Source: Pontederia crassipes
Lineage: Eukaryota; Streptophyta; Magnoliopsida; Commelinales; Pontederiaceae
Direction: 5' to 3'
DNA: 64,000 nucleotides
Assembly: GCA_030549335.1 (NCBI GenBank)
Contig: CM060194.1
Location: 19,098,171-19,162,170, forward strand
The notes under the pieces were generated by a model. The model did not search any database. It worked only from the letters and a program-made list of their open reading frames with translations, and was not told the origin of the DNA. A program made the position numbers and the translations under genes. Positions 1 to 11,589 of the stretch are shown in pieces; within the stretch, counting starts at the first letter, position 1; each line of letters begins with the position of its first letter.

Positions 1-1212
1 GAAAGAAAAAACATAATTGTTGATGTGTTGTCATGAAGGTATCTTGTAAAAATTTTTACAAATTTGAAGGATATTTGTTTCACAAGAATACCCTATGTGT
101 TCCTCGATGTTCTATGCATGAATTGATTGTTAAAGAATCACATGGGAGAGGATTAATGAGGCATTTTTGAGTTTTGAAAATTTTAAAAATTCTGAAAGAA
201 CATTTCTTTTAGCCTCATACGAAGAGCGATGTACAACGAAATTGTGATAATTGCATAGCATGCAGGAAGACTAAATCTAAAATTAGACCTCATGGATTTT
301 GCCAGATCCTAGTCATTCTTGGATTGATGTTTCCATGGATTTTGTTCTAGGTTTGCCTAAGTCTAGAAGTGGAAAAGACTCTATATTTGTTGTTGTTAAC
401 AAGTTTTCAAAAATGGCACACTTTACTCCTTGTCGTAAATCTAATGATGCTACTTATATTGCATATTTATTCTTTAAAGAGGTTGTGCGTTTACATGACG
501 TTTCAAAAATTATTGTAAGTGATAGGGATGTCAAATTTCTGAGCCACTTTTGTCGTGTTCTATGGGATAAGTTGGGAACAAAATTTTTATATTCTACTAC
601 TTGTCATCCGCAAACTGATGGATAAACTGAGGTAGGAAATCGAACTCTTGGTACTTTACTGCGTGTTGTGATAAAAAAATTAAAATCTTGGACAGAATAC
701 TAGTCTATAATTTAATTTGCTTACAATAGAACATTGCATACATCTACCAAGTTTACTCATTTTAAAATTGTTTATGGCTTTAATCCATTAACTCCTTTTG
801 ATTTGATTTTATTACAAGTGAAAGAAATTATCAATCTAGATGGCGAAAGGAAAGCTGAATTGGTTAAGAAGATTCATAAGGATACTAGGGATCATATTAT
901 TTAAAGGAATGAACAAGTTGCTAGTCACATGAATGCCAAGATGAAGAAAATTACTTTTCAGTCAGGATATTTCGTTTGGGTACATTTAAAAAAAACAAGA
1001 GATTTCCACAAGAACGAAAATCAAAGTTGCATCCACGTGGAGATGGTCCTTTTAAGATCATTGAGAAAATTAATTACAGCACTTATAGAGTTGATTTTCA
1101 AGGTAAGTATCAAGTGAGTTCTACTTTCAATGTTATTGACTTGTCTCCTTTTGATTTTAAAGTAGATTCGAGGACGAATCCTTTTGAAGAGGAGAGGAAT
1201 AATATGAATTGA
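1..1212 (+). mobile_element. Ty3/gypsy pol remnant (integrase to pol end)
   Basis: Decayed 3' part of a Ty3/gypsy polyprotein. Read on the plus strand, 118-290 gives the integrase HH-CC zinc finger (ending CDNCIACRK). From 299 the catalytic core follows, with its first Asp in [13 protein letters not shown] and its second in SDRD. A TAA at 623-625 stands where the family has CAA (Gln) after HPQTDG, and further stops and frameshifts follow. Bases 976-1212 encode the family's pol tail, with a SRTNPFEEE-like end. The element continues upstream of the window. It cannot make a working integrase as it stands. Confidence 0.88.
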
Positions 1213-1935
1213 AAAGTTTCCATAAATGCAATCAATGAAAATAAGAATGCTCAAGTAAAATTCGATGATTAAGATAGTGTTGTGGATCTTCGAGATCAAG
1301 AAACTCAATATAATTAAGAATCCTTATGCTCACTTACAAGATTAAGAACAAAACGACTTCAAGTTACAACTACAAATCATACCCAACTTCTTAATGTGTT
1401 ACAAATTGGGCCGCATGAGTCATCATAATTTGGGCCAAAAAAATTATGGTTTAATCATATTTACTTGGAATTTTTGAAATTAATTAGATATAGAATATGC
1501 TGCTAAGGATGATAACAAAAATTGAGTTTGTTATTTTAGTAAATTAGTTAGGTTACTTCTAGGCTAAGGATATTACTCCAATTTTTGTTTCTAAGACCTA
1601 TAAATACTAGTAGTCATTATTATTTGAGACATCTTTGAATCTCTTGAAAGATGGCTTAACTATTTTTGCTGTGAGGAAACTCCTGCAACCCGACCTTCGA
1701 GAACTTCAGTTGTTAATTACAAGATTAGTAATCTTATGATTAAATCCTGCTTGGTTCATTAATAATCTTGAAGTTGATATTTCGCTGCTTGAAATTCGTT
1801 TGATCTCGTTTCTCTTTATTATCATATATTATTCCGATCACTCAAAGCATCATTCTTGAGTATTGTATCAATTATAAAGCATTTTTATTGCCAAAGATTT
1901 TTGTCAATCTACTGAAATTAATTACAATGTAACAT
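1213..1935 (+). mobile_element. Probable 3' LTR of the gypsy remnant
   Basis: This non-coding stretch lies directly after the gypsy pol end and stops abruptly where copia reverse transcriptase coding begins at 1936. It has a promoter-like CTATAAATAC at about 1598 followed by a leader-like region, as expected inside an LTR. No second LTR copy is in view and no target duplication was found, so both boundaries are approximate. Confidence 0.5.
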
Positions 1936-3150
1936 TCAGCCCTATTATAAAACCACCAACCATCCGCATTATGCTCTCCATTGGAGTTATAAATATTTGG
2001 TCATTGAGTCAAATAGATATTGGAAATGCCTTTCTAAATGATGAGATAGAGAAATGCATCTATGGCTTAGCCTCAGATTCCAATTTACTTGTCATGTTTG
2101 TAAACTGAACAAATACATAAATGACCTCAAACAAGCTCCACAAACCTAGCATCAAACCTTCACCAACACGCTAATGACCTTTGGCTTTGTAAATTTTGCA
2201 ACTGACACCTACTTCTATGCACACCCATAGCCACTATTTATGCACTAATTTATGTTGATGATTTAATTGTTTCATGGTCTTCTACAACTCTTATTGACAT
2301 CACATCTTTCTCGGTGTGGAAGTGTTATGATCTAACGATAGCTTACTACTATTACAAAAAAGTACATCTTAGATCTTCATCGCACCAAGATGATGAATGC
2401 AAAATCGGTACAAGTTGCCTGCTCATAATCCTCTCTCCTTAGATGATACATTCGACAGGCAAGCTATTGACACACTATAGTATTTGCAGTTGACGCACTC
2501 AGTTATCACCTTTGTTGTTAGTCATGTGTGTCAGTTCATATATCAAACAATAGAGTTTCATTGGTAATTAATCGAACATACCCTGTAGCACTTAGATACA
2601 AACAATTAACTTATCCTTACCCATTACAAGGACTACTAACAACTTCATGCCTTTTCCAACTTCATGCCTTTTCCAACACTAATTAGGCAGGATGCACTAT
2701 TGATTGCAAATTTGTTAGTGTCTTTGCATCTATTTGAATTCAAGCCATTAGTTGATACAATTGTTGATCTCATTTGGCATTGGTTGTTGCTATGTGAGCT
2801 TGGATTTCCCTCGCTACAAACACTTATCTTATAGTATGATAATATTAGTGTGTTTATCTCTTCGCCAACTCGATATTTTATGCATGAATTAAACATATTG
2901 AGTTACATTTTCACTGTCTGTGAAGTGATCCAAGCTAAGAAAGTCCTAGTGCAGTTCATACCAACACAAGATCAACTAATAGATGTTAAGACCAAGCCTC
3001 CTTTGGAGGATGTTTCTATTCATTCAAGACAAGCTGATGTTATCTTCGAGAGCCCCATAAACTTGCTCAGCGTATTAGAGTACAAACAGAATGGCAACAC
3101 ACTCACTCCTCAACTATCGCATGACAAAGTCAACATCACCTAACTCGTTC
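1936..3150 (+). mobile_element. Ty1/copia RT-RNase H remnant
   Basis: Broken copia pol on the plus strand. Bases 1936-2060 read FSPIIKPPTIRIMLSI and then QIDIGNAFLND, matching the copia reverse transcriptase core. Bases 2250-2275 encode the catalytic YVDD box (LIYVDDLIVS). Bases 2880-3000 encode the end of RNase H, with QAKKVLVQFIPTQDQLIDV matching the usual VQFVPTQDQLADI. Many stops and frameshifts and an internal deletion make it inactive. Which element landed in which at the 1935/1936 junction with the gypsy LTR is unresolved. Confidence 0.85.
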
Positions 3151-3311
3151 ACATGATGGCCACATTTTCTATACTACAGACTTATTTAGGATCTATAAGT
3201 TGTACTCTTTGTTTGGTCATTAAATTAAAATTGTAAAATGATGTTAATGTGTTTAGCGTGCACACACACACACAAAAAGAACACTAGTAAAATACTAAAC
3301 TCTATTGATCT

Positions 3312-3568
3312 TGTGAAGATATACTTACTCTTTTTCTTTGAAAATAATTACCATAACAACTCCACCTCAAGGATATGACTTTATACTCTTATCCAATTTA
3401 AGTTGGCTCATGAGATAGAGTCAACATTTGACCTCTTCTGTGAAGATATACTTACTTTTTCTTTGAAAATAATTATCACAACAATTCCATCTCAAGAATA
3501 TGACTCAATATACTCTTATCCAATTTAAGTTGGCTCATGAGATAGAGTCAACATTTGACCTCTTCCGT
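3312..3568. repeat. Two-copy tandem repeat, 127-bp unit
   Basis: The segment 3312-3438 is repeated at 3439-3568 with a few substitutions and a short insertion. Each copy begins TGTGAAGATATACTTACT and ends GTCAACATTTGACCTCTTC. It lies downstream of the copia remnant and may belong to its LTR. A short CA microsatellite is at about 3262-3274. Confidence 0.85.
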
Positions 3569-3576
3569 TATTATTA

Positions 3577-3717
3577 TGGGATGTGTTTGGTAGAAGAATA
3601 TTACCAAGAAGATCAACTTGTTCTTACTTTTTTCAACCAACTACACCTATATTTTATAGAACAAAATTAAATTATTTTGATCTTGATCCTAGAACAATTT
3701 GTAGCCAAATATGCCCA
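3577..3717. mobile_element. Small Tourist-like MITE
   Basis: A 141-bp AT-rich segment with imperfect inverted ends: TGGGATGTGTTTGG on the left and CCAAATATGCCCA on the right. TTA and TAA flank it, resembling the 3-bp TWA target of PIF/Harbinger elements, but the two flanks are not a true direct repeat. No coding capacity. Confidence 0.5.
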
Positions 3718-3727
3718 TAATATTTAA

Positions 3728-3962
3728 GGCCTCGTTTGGCATCCAAATAGTGTAGGAATAAATGACATGCTCACATTTTTTTTCAGTTGGATTAGCTTTG
3801 CGGGACCCACCAACAATGATCATACAAATAGTAAAATAAAAGGAGATTTCGTGTTCTTTGTGTGACGGGAACAAATGCTGTCAGGTGGATTAGTAGCACA
3901 GGATTAAGGATGAGGTTACAACATTTATATTCTCATGTAAGTGCATTTCATTCAAATGAGAC
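3728..3962. mobile_element. Tourist-like MITE, decayed
   Basis: The left end GGCCTCGTTTGGCATCC is the common Tourist/Harbinger terminus and is close to that of the better preserved MITE at 13721. The right end (TTCATTCAAATGAGAC) is a diverged inverted copy. TAA precedes and TTA follows. No coding capacity. Confidence 0.5.
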
Positions 3963-4266
3963 TTAAAAGTGTTAGATTTGTACAATTAGGCCCCATATGA
4001 TAGATCCAATGCTTGAGGTATCTTGTTGCTACTATTATCAATAATAATTTTTTTTAATCCTATCATAGTTGGTTAAAAAATAAACTTTATCAAATTCAAT
4101 CAGACTCAACTGAATAAAAAAAATTCTCCATTTCAATCATGTCCCACAAAAAAAGTTTAAAAACATGAGTCAAACACAAACCTTGACCAAAATATCCTCC
4201 TTTCTCATTCTATGAGATATATTATATAATTATGAACATATAATATTAAGGTAGCAGTTGATGTTG
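3963..4266. other. Gene-free AT-rich spacer
   Basis: Immediately downstream of the GeBP-like gene, so it should contain that gene's 3' UTR and polyadenylation signals on the minus strand. I see nothing else in it. Confidence 0.6.
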
Positions 4267-5454
4267 CTACCTTGCACTCCTCAGCTTCTCCAGCTTCAAG
4301 CTCACCTGCTCATGGACAAGATCTAATCTTTTCAGGTAAACCTCCAACTCCAGAATCCGCTGTTGCTTCCATTTCTCGTCCAACTCCGGTGATGACACGG
4401 CGCTCCCAAGGTCCCACGGCGAGGTGCTCAAAGGGTTCCCCATTCCTCCGCCGAAAGCATTGTGCCCCAGCAGCTCGGCGAACGACGCCGAGAAGCAGTT
4501 CTTCGCCTTCTGATCCACCATCTTCTCCATCGCAACCTCCGTAGGAGGCAGAGCTGCGCACTGTTCCGGCATCGCCACTCCCATGATCTCCTGCAGCGAC
4601 GCCGAGAGGTGGGGCAATGTGGAAACTTCTTCGTTCGCCTCCGGTATCCCTACGGCGTGGCCAGGATTTGCAATGCATTCAGAGTCGAAGGAGCCCTCCA
4701 TCGAGGAGGCAGAGGCAAAGACGGCGCCGGCCGTGGCCTCCGATGCGTCGTAAAGATGGAGATTTTTCGGCGGATTTGGCGTCGCGAGTCCCTCGAAGGC
4801 GTCCTGCGGTCGATTAGCGCGCTTGAAGGTGGGATTCCAGATCTTGCTGGCGATGTCGAAGGTGGCCTGATCGTGGGCGCTGCGGAAGAGGAAGCCCTCG
4901 TCCACGTCCATGCGGGCGACCATGTTGCGGTACTTCTTCTTGAGGCGCCTGAGCTTCTCGAGGATCTGGTTCTTATTGAAGTCGAGTTGCAGGCGCCCCT
5001 TGATCTGGTCGCAGAACTGCCCTGTGTCGTGCTGGTAGTCCGCGTGCGCCGTCCCGCGCTGCGACGTAAACTCGAGGAACCCTCGGAGGATCGTCATTTC
5101 GTCCGCGTCCGTCCACAACTTCTGAAAAACCCGCCGCGACTCCTCGCACGCCGCGGCCGCCTTCCTCCGATGTGACTCCTCTTCCACGAACTCCTCCGCC
5201 TTCTGCCTCTTCCGGAGTGGCGATGAAGTAAAGGCTTCGTAGCCGTAGCCGTATCCATCGCCTCCGATGATTGAAGACGACTTCAGGGGAGGAAACACGG
5301 CCGGCTTAACGTCGACGCCGTCGGATAACACGGAAGGATATGGCGTCTCTTCTAACGCGGATAAGGGTCTCGCCACCATGTCGCCACAAGGTCCGTCGTA
5401 TAGATCGTCGTTCGCGGCGGTGGCGGCTTGCATGTCGTCCTCGGCGTACGGCAT
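4267..5454 (-). CDS. GeBP/STOREKEEPER-like (DUF573) transcription factor
   Basis: An intact, intronless 395-aa reading frame. Residues 109-209 match the DUF573 DNA-binding domain of the GLABROUS1 enhancer-binding protein family: it starts FQKLWTDADEMTILRGF, has the basic stretch KLRRLKKKYRN, and ends ASKIWNP. The family's central domain is described as non-canonical leucine-zipper type. A basic RKRQK at 81-85 could be a nuclear signal. The C-terminus (about 360-395) is leucine-rich and helical-looking (WKQQRILELEVYLKRL), the usual place for dimerisation in this family. The N-terminal 100 residues are acidic and low in complexity. The first ATG is chosen because it opens the longest frame and the sequence upstream is UTR-like. 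Most family members are intronless and nuclear; some Arabidopsis members act in cytokinin response. The exact orthologue is not resolved. Confidence 0.9.
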   Translation of the reverse strand: MPYAEDDMQAATAANDDLYDGPCGDMVARPLSALEETPYPSVLSDGVDVKPAVFPPLKSSSIIGGDGYGYGYEAFTSSPLRKRQKAEEFVEEESHRRKAAAACEESRRVFQKLWTDADEMTILRGFLEFTSQRGTAHADYQHDTGQFCDQIKGRLQLDFNKNQILEKLRRLKKKYRNMVARMDVDEGFLFRSAHDQATFDIASKIWNPTFKRANRPQDAFEGLATPNPPKNLHLYDASEATAGAVFASASSMEGSFDSECIANPGHAVGIPEANEEVSTLPHLSASLQEIMGVAMPEQCAALPPTEVAMEKMVDQKAKNCFSASFAELLGHNAFGGGMGNPLSTSPWDLGSAVSSPELDEKWKQQRILELEVYLKRLDLVHEQVSLKLEKLRSAR

Positions 5455-5747
5455 CGCGGGCGACGGCGGCGAGTTGAGTTGTTGTGACTCGGTGTGGGTT
5501 TTAGCCTTTTAGGTTACGACGAAGTTGTTATGTTTTGATGGTTTTGGTTGGGTGCGATGCCGAGCATGGTGACCGTTTGATGGTTAATCGACGGTTGCAA
5601 CGACGGGATAAAGGTAAGATCCCCTTGTGATTAGTCGGTAACTTGTTCCACGATTTTGGTTCGGAGGGGCCCAAGTAAAATTTGTTAAAAAAATATTAGT
5701 TTAATAATGATCCACTATTTTATGAACGAGGAAAATGTATATGTCGA
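5455..5747 (-). promoter_or_regulatory. Upstream region of the GeBP-like gene
   Basis: About 290 bp between the GeBP-like start codon and a hAT element. The first 60 bases upstream of the ATG are GC-rich and leader-like. I see no clear TATA box. The hAT insertion at 5756 therefore sits within 310 bp of the start codon, in the probable proximal promoter. Confidence 0.4.
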
Positions 5748-5755
5748 AGTAGAAC

Positions 5756-7167
5756 CATGGGTGACAATATTCCCCACCCCCGCGGGACCCGCGGGGATTC
5801 TCCATTCGGGGGCCATCTTCGGAGAATTTTTTCCCCGCGGGGGCGGGGATGGAGGCCAAACTGCCCCCGCCCCCTCTTTCGGAGATCGGGGCGGGGGTAG
5901 TTTCCCTCGCCCCGTCGGGGCCTCGATTCCTCGACTTTTTTTCCTCCTCCTCTCTCTTCCTCTCTTCTTCGTCCGCGTAGTCGTCCTCTCCTCTCTCTCT
6001 CTCTCTCTTTCTCTCTTCTTCGTCTGCGCAGTCGCCCCCTCCTCTCTCTCTCTCTTCCTCTATTCTTCGTCCGCGCAGTCGCCCCCTCCTCTCTCTCTCT
6101 CCTTCGTCCGCGCAGTCGCCCCCTCCTCTCTCTCTCTCTTCTTCGTCCGCGCAGTCGCCCCCTCCTCTCTCTCTCTCTTCCTCTCTTCTTCGTCCACGCA
6201 GTCGCCCCCTCCTCTCTCCCTCTCTTCTTCGGATCCCAGATCCGGCCAGATCCGCACGAATCCGGCCAGATCTGCACGAATCCGGCTCTCTCTCACCCCC
6301 CCCTCCTCTCTCTCTCTCTTCCTCTCTTCTTCGTCCGCGCAGTCGCCCCCTCCTCTCTCTCTCTCTTCTTCGGATCCGGCCAGATCCGCACGGATCCGGC
6401 TCTCTCTCACCCCCTCCGTCGGTCTCTTGACCCGCCGCTGCGCTCGACCGTCGCTGCTCTCGCCCCCACCGTCGTTCTCTCGCCCGCCGCCGTCGTGCCC
6501 TTGCCCGCCGCGGCCGTGCTCTCGCCCGCCGCGGCCGCTCTCTCGCCCCGCCTCCACCGCGCTCTTGCCCGCCGCCGTGCTCTCTCGCCCCTTTTCGTCG
6601 ACCATCAAAGAAGAGATCGGTCGCATTCGAGATCAGCCGCATCCGAGATCCTCCTCCTCTCTCTCTTCTTCTTCTTCGTCCGCCTCCGAGATCGGCTGCA
6701 TCCGACGCGGATACGACCAGATCGGCACGGATCTGCCACTCTCTCGCACCCGCCGGCTCTCTCTCACCCCCTCCGCTGCTCTCGACCGTCGCCACTCTCG
6801 CCCCCACCGTTGTGCTCTCGCCCGCTGCCGCCGTGCCCTCGCCCGCCGCCGCCGTGCCCTCGCCCGCCGCGGGCGTGCTCTCGCCCGCCGCGGCCGCTCT
6901 CTCGCCCCGCCTCCACCGCGCTCTTGCCCGCCGCCGTGCTCTCTCTCCCCTTTTCGCCGCCGTTCTCTCGCCCCCGCCACCGCTCTCGCCCCCCTCCGCG
7001 GGGATTCGGATTCCCCGCGGAGATTCGGGGCCCCGCGGGGATCGGGGCGGGGGTTAAAATTTCCCCCGAACCGGGGGTTCGGGGCGGGGTCAGGGGCGGA
7101 GGCGGGTTGTCGGGGTCGGGGCGGGGGTGGTGTCCCCCGCTCCGAACAGCGGCGGTTGCCATCCCTA
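5756..7167. mobile_element. Non-autonomous hAT element with CT-rich tandem cargo
   Basis: A 1412-bp element flanked by the exact 8-bp duplication AGTAGAAC (5748-5755 and 7168-7175). Its ends are imperfect inverted repeats of the hAT CAGGGRTGGCAA type: CATGGGTGACAA on the left, and TAGGGATGGCAA as the reverse complement of the right. Both subterminal regions (5776-5900 and 6990-7130) are packed with GC-rich CCCCGCGGG and GGGGCGGGG words, probable transposase binding sites. The interior is simple-sequence DNA: CT tracts, a unit containing CGCAGTCGCCCCCTCC about six times (about 6027-6360), AGATCCGCACGAATCCGG-like blocks, and an about 80-bp CCGCCGCGGCCG segment at 6500-6590 and 6860-6945. Long open frames here come from low-complexity DNA and show no transposase similarity. 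Confidence 0.85.
6000..6990. repeat. CT-rich and GC-rich tandem array inside the hAT element
   Basis: Head-to-tail units of about 37-48 bp, each a cytosine-rich core (CGCAGTCGCCCCCTCC) plus a CT tract of varying length. They are followed by repeated AGATCCGCACG-type blocks and two copies of an about 80-bp CCGCCG-rich segment. Variation in the CT tracts suggests replication slippage. The array ends inside the transposon termini. Confidence 0.8.
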
Positions 7168-7310
7168 AGTAGAACGAGTGTATACAAATAAGATAAATTA
7201 ATAAAATAATTATAAATTAATTTAAAGTATATGTTAAATAGTAAATACTGTTAAACTACCGAAAAAAATAGTAAATGTGATTAAAAATAAGATATGTTAA
7301 CAAATATGAC

Positions 7311-7880
7311 GGGTAAATTATACAAATCGGTCCCAACTTTAGGTCAATATTTTTACTGTCCATCAACTTCAATTTGTAATTGGATCGTCCCTGAACTTTA
7401 TTTTTCTTCCACGCTTCGTCCACTTAATCGATAATAGCAAGTTTCCCGATTATATTTATTGATGTGGTACAATAAAAATAATAAACTATTATAAATTAAA
7501 AAAATATTCTAAAAATAATAAAAAATGAAGATCGATAGTGCCCCCGCCGATGAGCTCGCACATGGGGCGCCCCCGCCGACAAACTCGCACATGGGGCACC
7601 CCCTCTCTTCTTTCTCGCCACGCGCGAGGAAGAACAAGGTGGGGCGCCATGGAACCTGGTATTATCGGTCAAGTTTCTTTATTTTATTTATTAATTTTAT
7701 AATAGTTTATTATTTTTATTGGGCCACATCAATAATCCAATCAGGAAACCTGTTATTATCGATCAAGTGGGTGATGCGTGAAAGAAAAATAAAGTTTGGG
7801 GACGATCCAATTACAAATTGAAATTGAGGGGTCGTTAAAATATTTATCTAAAGTTGATGAACGATTCGTGTAATTTATTC
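7311..7880. mobile_element. MULE-type foldback element with long TIRs
   Basis: A 570-bp element with inverted repeats of about 200 bp. The left end begins GGGTAAATTATACAAATCGG and the right end reverse-complements to GAATAAATTACACGAATCG, with similarity continuing for about 200 bp. It is flanked by the exact 10-bp direct repeat CAAATATGAC (7301-7310 and 7881-7890), in line with the 9-11 bp duplications of Mutator-like elements. Between the arms, about 7530-7670 is strikingly GC-rich compared with the AT-rich arms and contains a short duplicated CTCGCACATGGGGC motif, so it may be captured sequence. No transposase. Confidence 0.85.
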
Positions 7881-7890
7881 CAAATATGAC

Positions 7891-8991
7891 TAATTCAATA
7901 ATTTATTGTTTCTTTCTATTATGGAATGAATGTTTTCTAATACATCCTTAATTCCATCTACTTATCCCCATCGAGAGCTGAGACAAAAAAAATACAAAAC
8001 CTAGCTCTTTTTTGTGATAATTAGATGCATGGCTCACAAGTTACTTCATGATTGTTTGAATGAAATTTTAGGATTAAAGGATTTATTATCATCTCATGTT
8101 ACTTCCGCGTCAAAGGAGAGGTTTATCATAGAAGGAATATAGAGCACTAATTCTTTTATTAAATCAATAATAATATAAATATAATATTATTTTTTAACAA
8201 TTAAATAGTCAAAATATCATTTGATTATTTGTTTGTGATTAATTATTCTAATAAATATGATTATTTAATTACAATAATTTATTTAATATTATATCAGATT
8301 TTTATATTATCAAATTGATCTAATAAATTAAGTGTCATGCATTATAATTGTTAATGTAATTGTATAATAAAAAAGAAATGATTTACGTCAAAATTTAGAG
8401 CGAAGTGTTTTATATACTCATTAAATGAATAGAAATAATACATCCGTTCACATATTTAATAGTGTACAATTATATTTTTATGAGTTGAGTTAACGTTAAT
8501 ATATTTAAATTTTTTTACGATAATACATTATACAAACTGACTTTAAGATATATCCTTATAAATCTTGGCAACTAATTGTTTCTCAATCATATAGTTACAA
8601 TCTATGATGATGATTGCTAATGCGAGCCTTATGTTATCACCGTTTACCTAATTTCCTTTCTGAAATGAAATTGCTTAATGAACATAACATGCCTAACCCT
8701 ATAACAATTTAAAGTACATAACTTGCCTCTTATAAATACACTTATATACACTTGTATATATTTTTATATGAAATATGTGTATAGTTGTGTAAATTCCAAA
8801 TCCAGTTAGGAATTCTAGTGCATATGATCGAAAGTAATGACGTTATAGTTTTGAACTTCTAGGAGTAATTTTAATTAAAATTTATTTCTCATTTTTTTCC
8901 CTTTTATCTCATTCTTCTTCTCCCAAATTTGTCTTATATATAACAAATTGAGCTCCAAATTATTAACAACAAAAAACTTTCCGGTGTATAA
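7891..8991. other. AT-rich intergenic DNA
   Basis: No coding signal, RNA gene or clear repeat boundary recognised. Very AT-rich with short homopolymer runs. Confidence 0.7.
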
Positions 8992-9000
8992 TAAATCTAC

Positions 9001-9379
9001 GGGTTATTTTCACAAATCACATCATTATTATGATTTTTCATCTAATTCCAAGTTATGAATTTATGATTTCCTAAACTATCACGATTTTTCTAATTTGATC
9101 CTTCCTCGACTTTTATCAATTTTTTTGTTATCTTTGATTTCAAGAGTAAAAAAAAATACTCCTCAGAGGTCGAAACGAAAAAGTAAAATCGAAGGAAGGG
9201 ATATTTTGACTTTTCATAAATGAAAAAAATTTTAAAAATAACGAAAAAATTAACAGAATTTGACGAAATAATTAAATTAGAAAAATTACGATAATTTAAA
9301 AATTTTAAAAATAAATTCATAACTTAGAATTAGATGTAAAAAATTATGATAATTTAGAGGTGATTTATGAAAATTATCT
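9001..9379. mobile_element. Foldback MITE, probably MULE-type
   Basis: Inverted arms of roughly 110 bp: 9001-9115 matches the reverse complement of 9270-9379. Shared words include CATCTAATTC and AAGTTATGAATTTAT. The outer ends read GGGTTATTTTC and, reverse-complemented, AGATAATTTTC. A possible 9-bp duplication with two mismatches (TAAATCTAC at 8992, TAAATTTGC at 9380) flanks it. The centre encodes nothing recognisable. Confidence 0.65.
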
Positions 9380-9388
9380 TAAATTTGC

Positions 9389-10744
9389 TATCGTTATGGA
9401 TTATTATGAAACGTGTCCAAGTTAGCTCTCTTTTCTTTTCAATATAGTGCTCCAATTTTTTTTGGTAAAATAATGTCATCTTTTAAAGTCTTGAAATAAG
9501 ATCAAGATTGTTAATAACTAATTTTAATACTTAAAAACTTAGGAATTTACATTTTTTAAGTAAAAAGATCGAGTTGAGCCGAGTTAAAATCACAAAATGA
9601 GATAAAATCGGATTAGAATGTGTTTTGTTATGGAATACCTTCGAATAACGATTAACTAACTAGTGCGCTGCTTTTGATCTCATGTAATTCTTTGCATATC
9701 TGGTAAGTGTGCTCACATCATGCCTTGGGGTCAACGCTCAATGTCAACAGTTTTTTTTATTTGTTTATTTACTGCTTCAAATATACATAAATTTTATATT
9801 TATTTTTTCCCTACTGTTTATAATCATACTAAATTTATTGAAAATAGTATTATAAATCAAAATTAAGATAGAAAAATGATAAATTATATAATTTGTTATA
9901 AGTGATTCCAGTGAATTGTACTTATTATTTTATTCTTTGGACCATAATACTTAAATAAAAATTAAATCATATGATGGCATGCTAGTTATGATAATAATGA
10001 CAACAAAATAATAATATTTTACACAAAAAAACTTGACTATACTAATTTTCTTATACATTTATCTATTTGTATCTAAATTTATTAATTTTGATATATGAAT
10101 TTATGAGACATCAATTTAATTTACATATATTTTTTATCTTGAGAATTTTGAAATAGATTGCATTTGAAGTTGTTGTATGTTTATAATTATTGAATTTTTA
10201 TTTTCTAATTATTCATGTTATTTTATTTTTTATGTATTTATAGATATTTTTATGTGGTTTAAAAAATAAAAATTTTAAATTAATATTATATCTAAATTTT
10301 ACGTATTTACGTATTAAATTTACGATATGAGTTAACCTCTGCTCAAAATAAATTTAGGTAGAAACTGGAACTTAACAACTTTGAAGTAGACTATTATCTC
10401 GATCTATTATAAATAATTTTCTAAGAGACTGATAATTGTGTAGACTCAAATCGAAACTACAAATGTGAACTATGATAGTTCTAAATTTGTTATAAATTTA
10501 TTTTAAAATATCTTTATCAAGAATCATCATCAAGACACGTATGAAGTCATTTTAGATCTACATATTCTTTAAATCCACTTTTTCAAAATATAATATATTA
10601 TATTTTATAATATCTCATTTTAGGTACATAAAAATTTCTAATTGAAACTTAGGTGGCAGACACACACTCGCAATATCTCTTATTCAGATCGCTAAGAAAT
10701 ATTTAAATCGTTATTTTTTATACAATCACCTCTAAGGAAAATCT
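9389..10744. other. AT-rich intergenic DNA
   Basis: No gene recognised. The last part may be the unrecognisable 5' portion of Copia-A, since copia coding becomes readable only from about 10745. No 5' LTR of Copia-A was found here. Confidence 0.6.
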
Positions 10745-11589
10745 TCAACACCAAGAAGATCAAGCAGACAACGAATGCCTAATCCAAAATATACAAACGG
10801 AACATTAATTGAATACGTTGGGGGAGAAGGAGCCTAACTCATTCGAGGAAGCATCCAAACGCCAAGAATGGATGTCAAGAATGGAAGAAGAGATCCAAGC
10901 TCTACATCAGAACGACACGTGGGAACTAGTTCCAAAGTCAAGTCACGTACAATCTATATCCTACAAATGGGTTTACAAGCTAAAGAGAAAGTCTGATAGA
11001 CCCAATGAAAGATACAAGGCTCGTTTAGTAGCCCGAGGATTCTCTCAAAAGTATGGCTTCGATTATGAAGAAACATTCAGCCAAATAGCAAATATCACAA
11101 TGGTAGTTGTCTTATTGGCTTTAGTAGCAAGCAAATTATGGAGGCTATGACAAATGGATGTGAAGAATGCATTTTTGCATGGGAGTTAGATCATGTCATC
11201 TATATGAAGCAACATTAGGGTTTGTTTGGATTGAGGAATAAGAGGGAGTGAGGTGGGAAATGAGGGGGTGAATTCTCTAAAATCTTGTTTGGCAAAATTT
11301 ATTTTAAAAGTTATGAGGGTTTTAGTGGCATGAGTTATACCTTCACATTCCAATTTTTTCATTCCACCAATTTGGTGTAATGAGAAGGGTTAATAACCCT
11401 TGATTAAGATTATTTTATTTATCCAACTTCTTTTCCCTCATCACCTAATCTATCTTTCTCTCTATTACATGCGAGACTCATGTGATTTTCCATCATCTTC
11501 TGATCTCTCTTTATATGCTACATCGTCCTTGCAAGCAATAATTCGTAAACTCTCGGTGACAGATAATTTTGAGATTCCTTCTCTCAGTC

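Noticed and set aside
4272..5175. Long plus-strand frames opposite the GeBP-like gene
   Set aside because: Antisense frames of a GC-rich coding region; the minus-strand frame has the conserved DUF573 domain.
5701..7191. Long open frames on both strands (up to 494 codons)
   Set aside because: They are translations of CT- and GC-rich tandem repeats within the hAT element, in several frames at once, with Arg/Glu or Ser/Leu/Pro low-complexity products and no domain.
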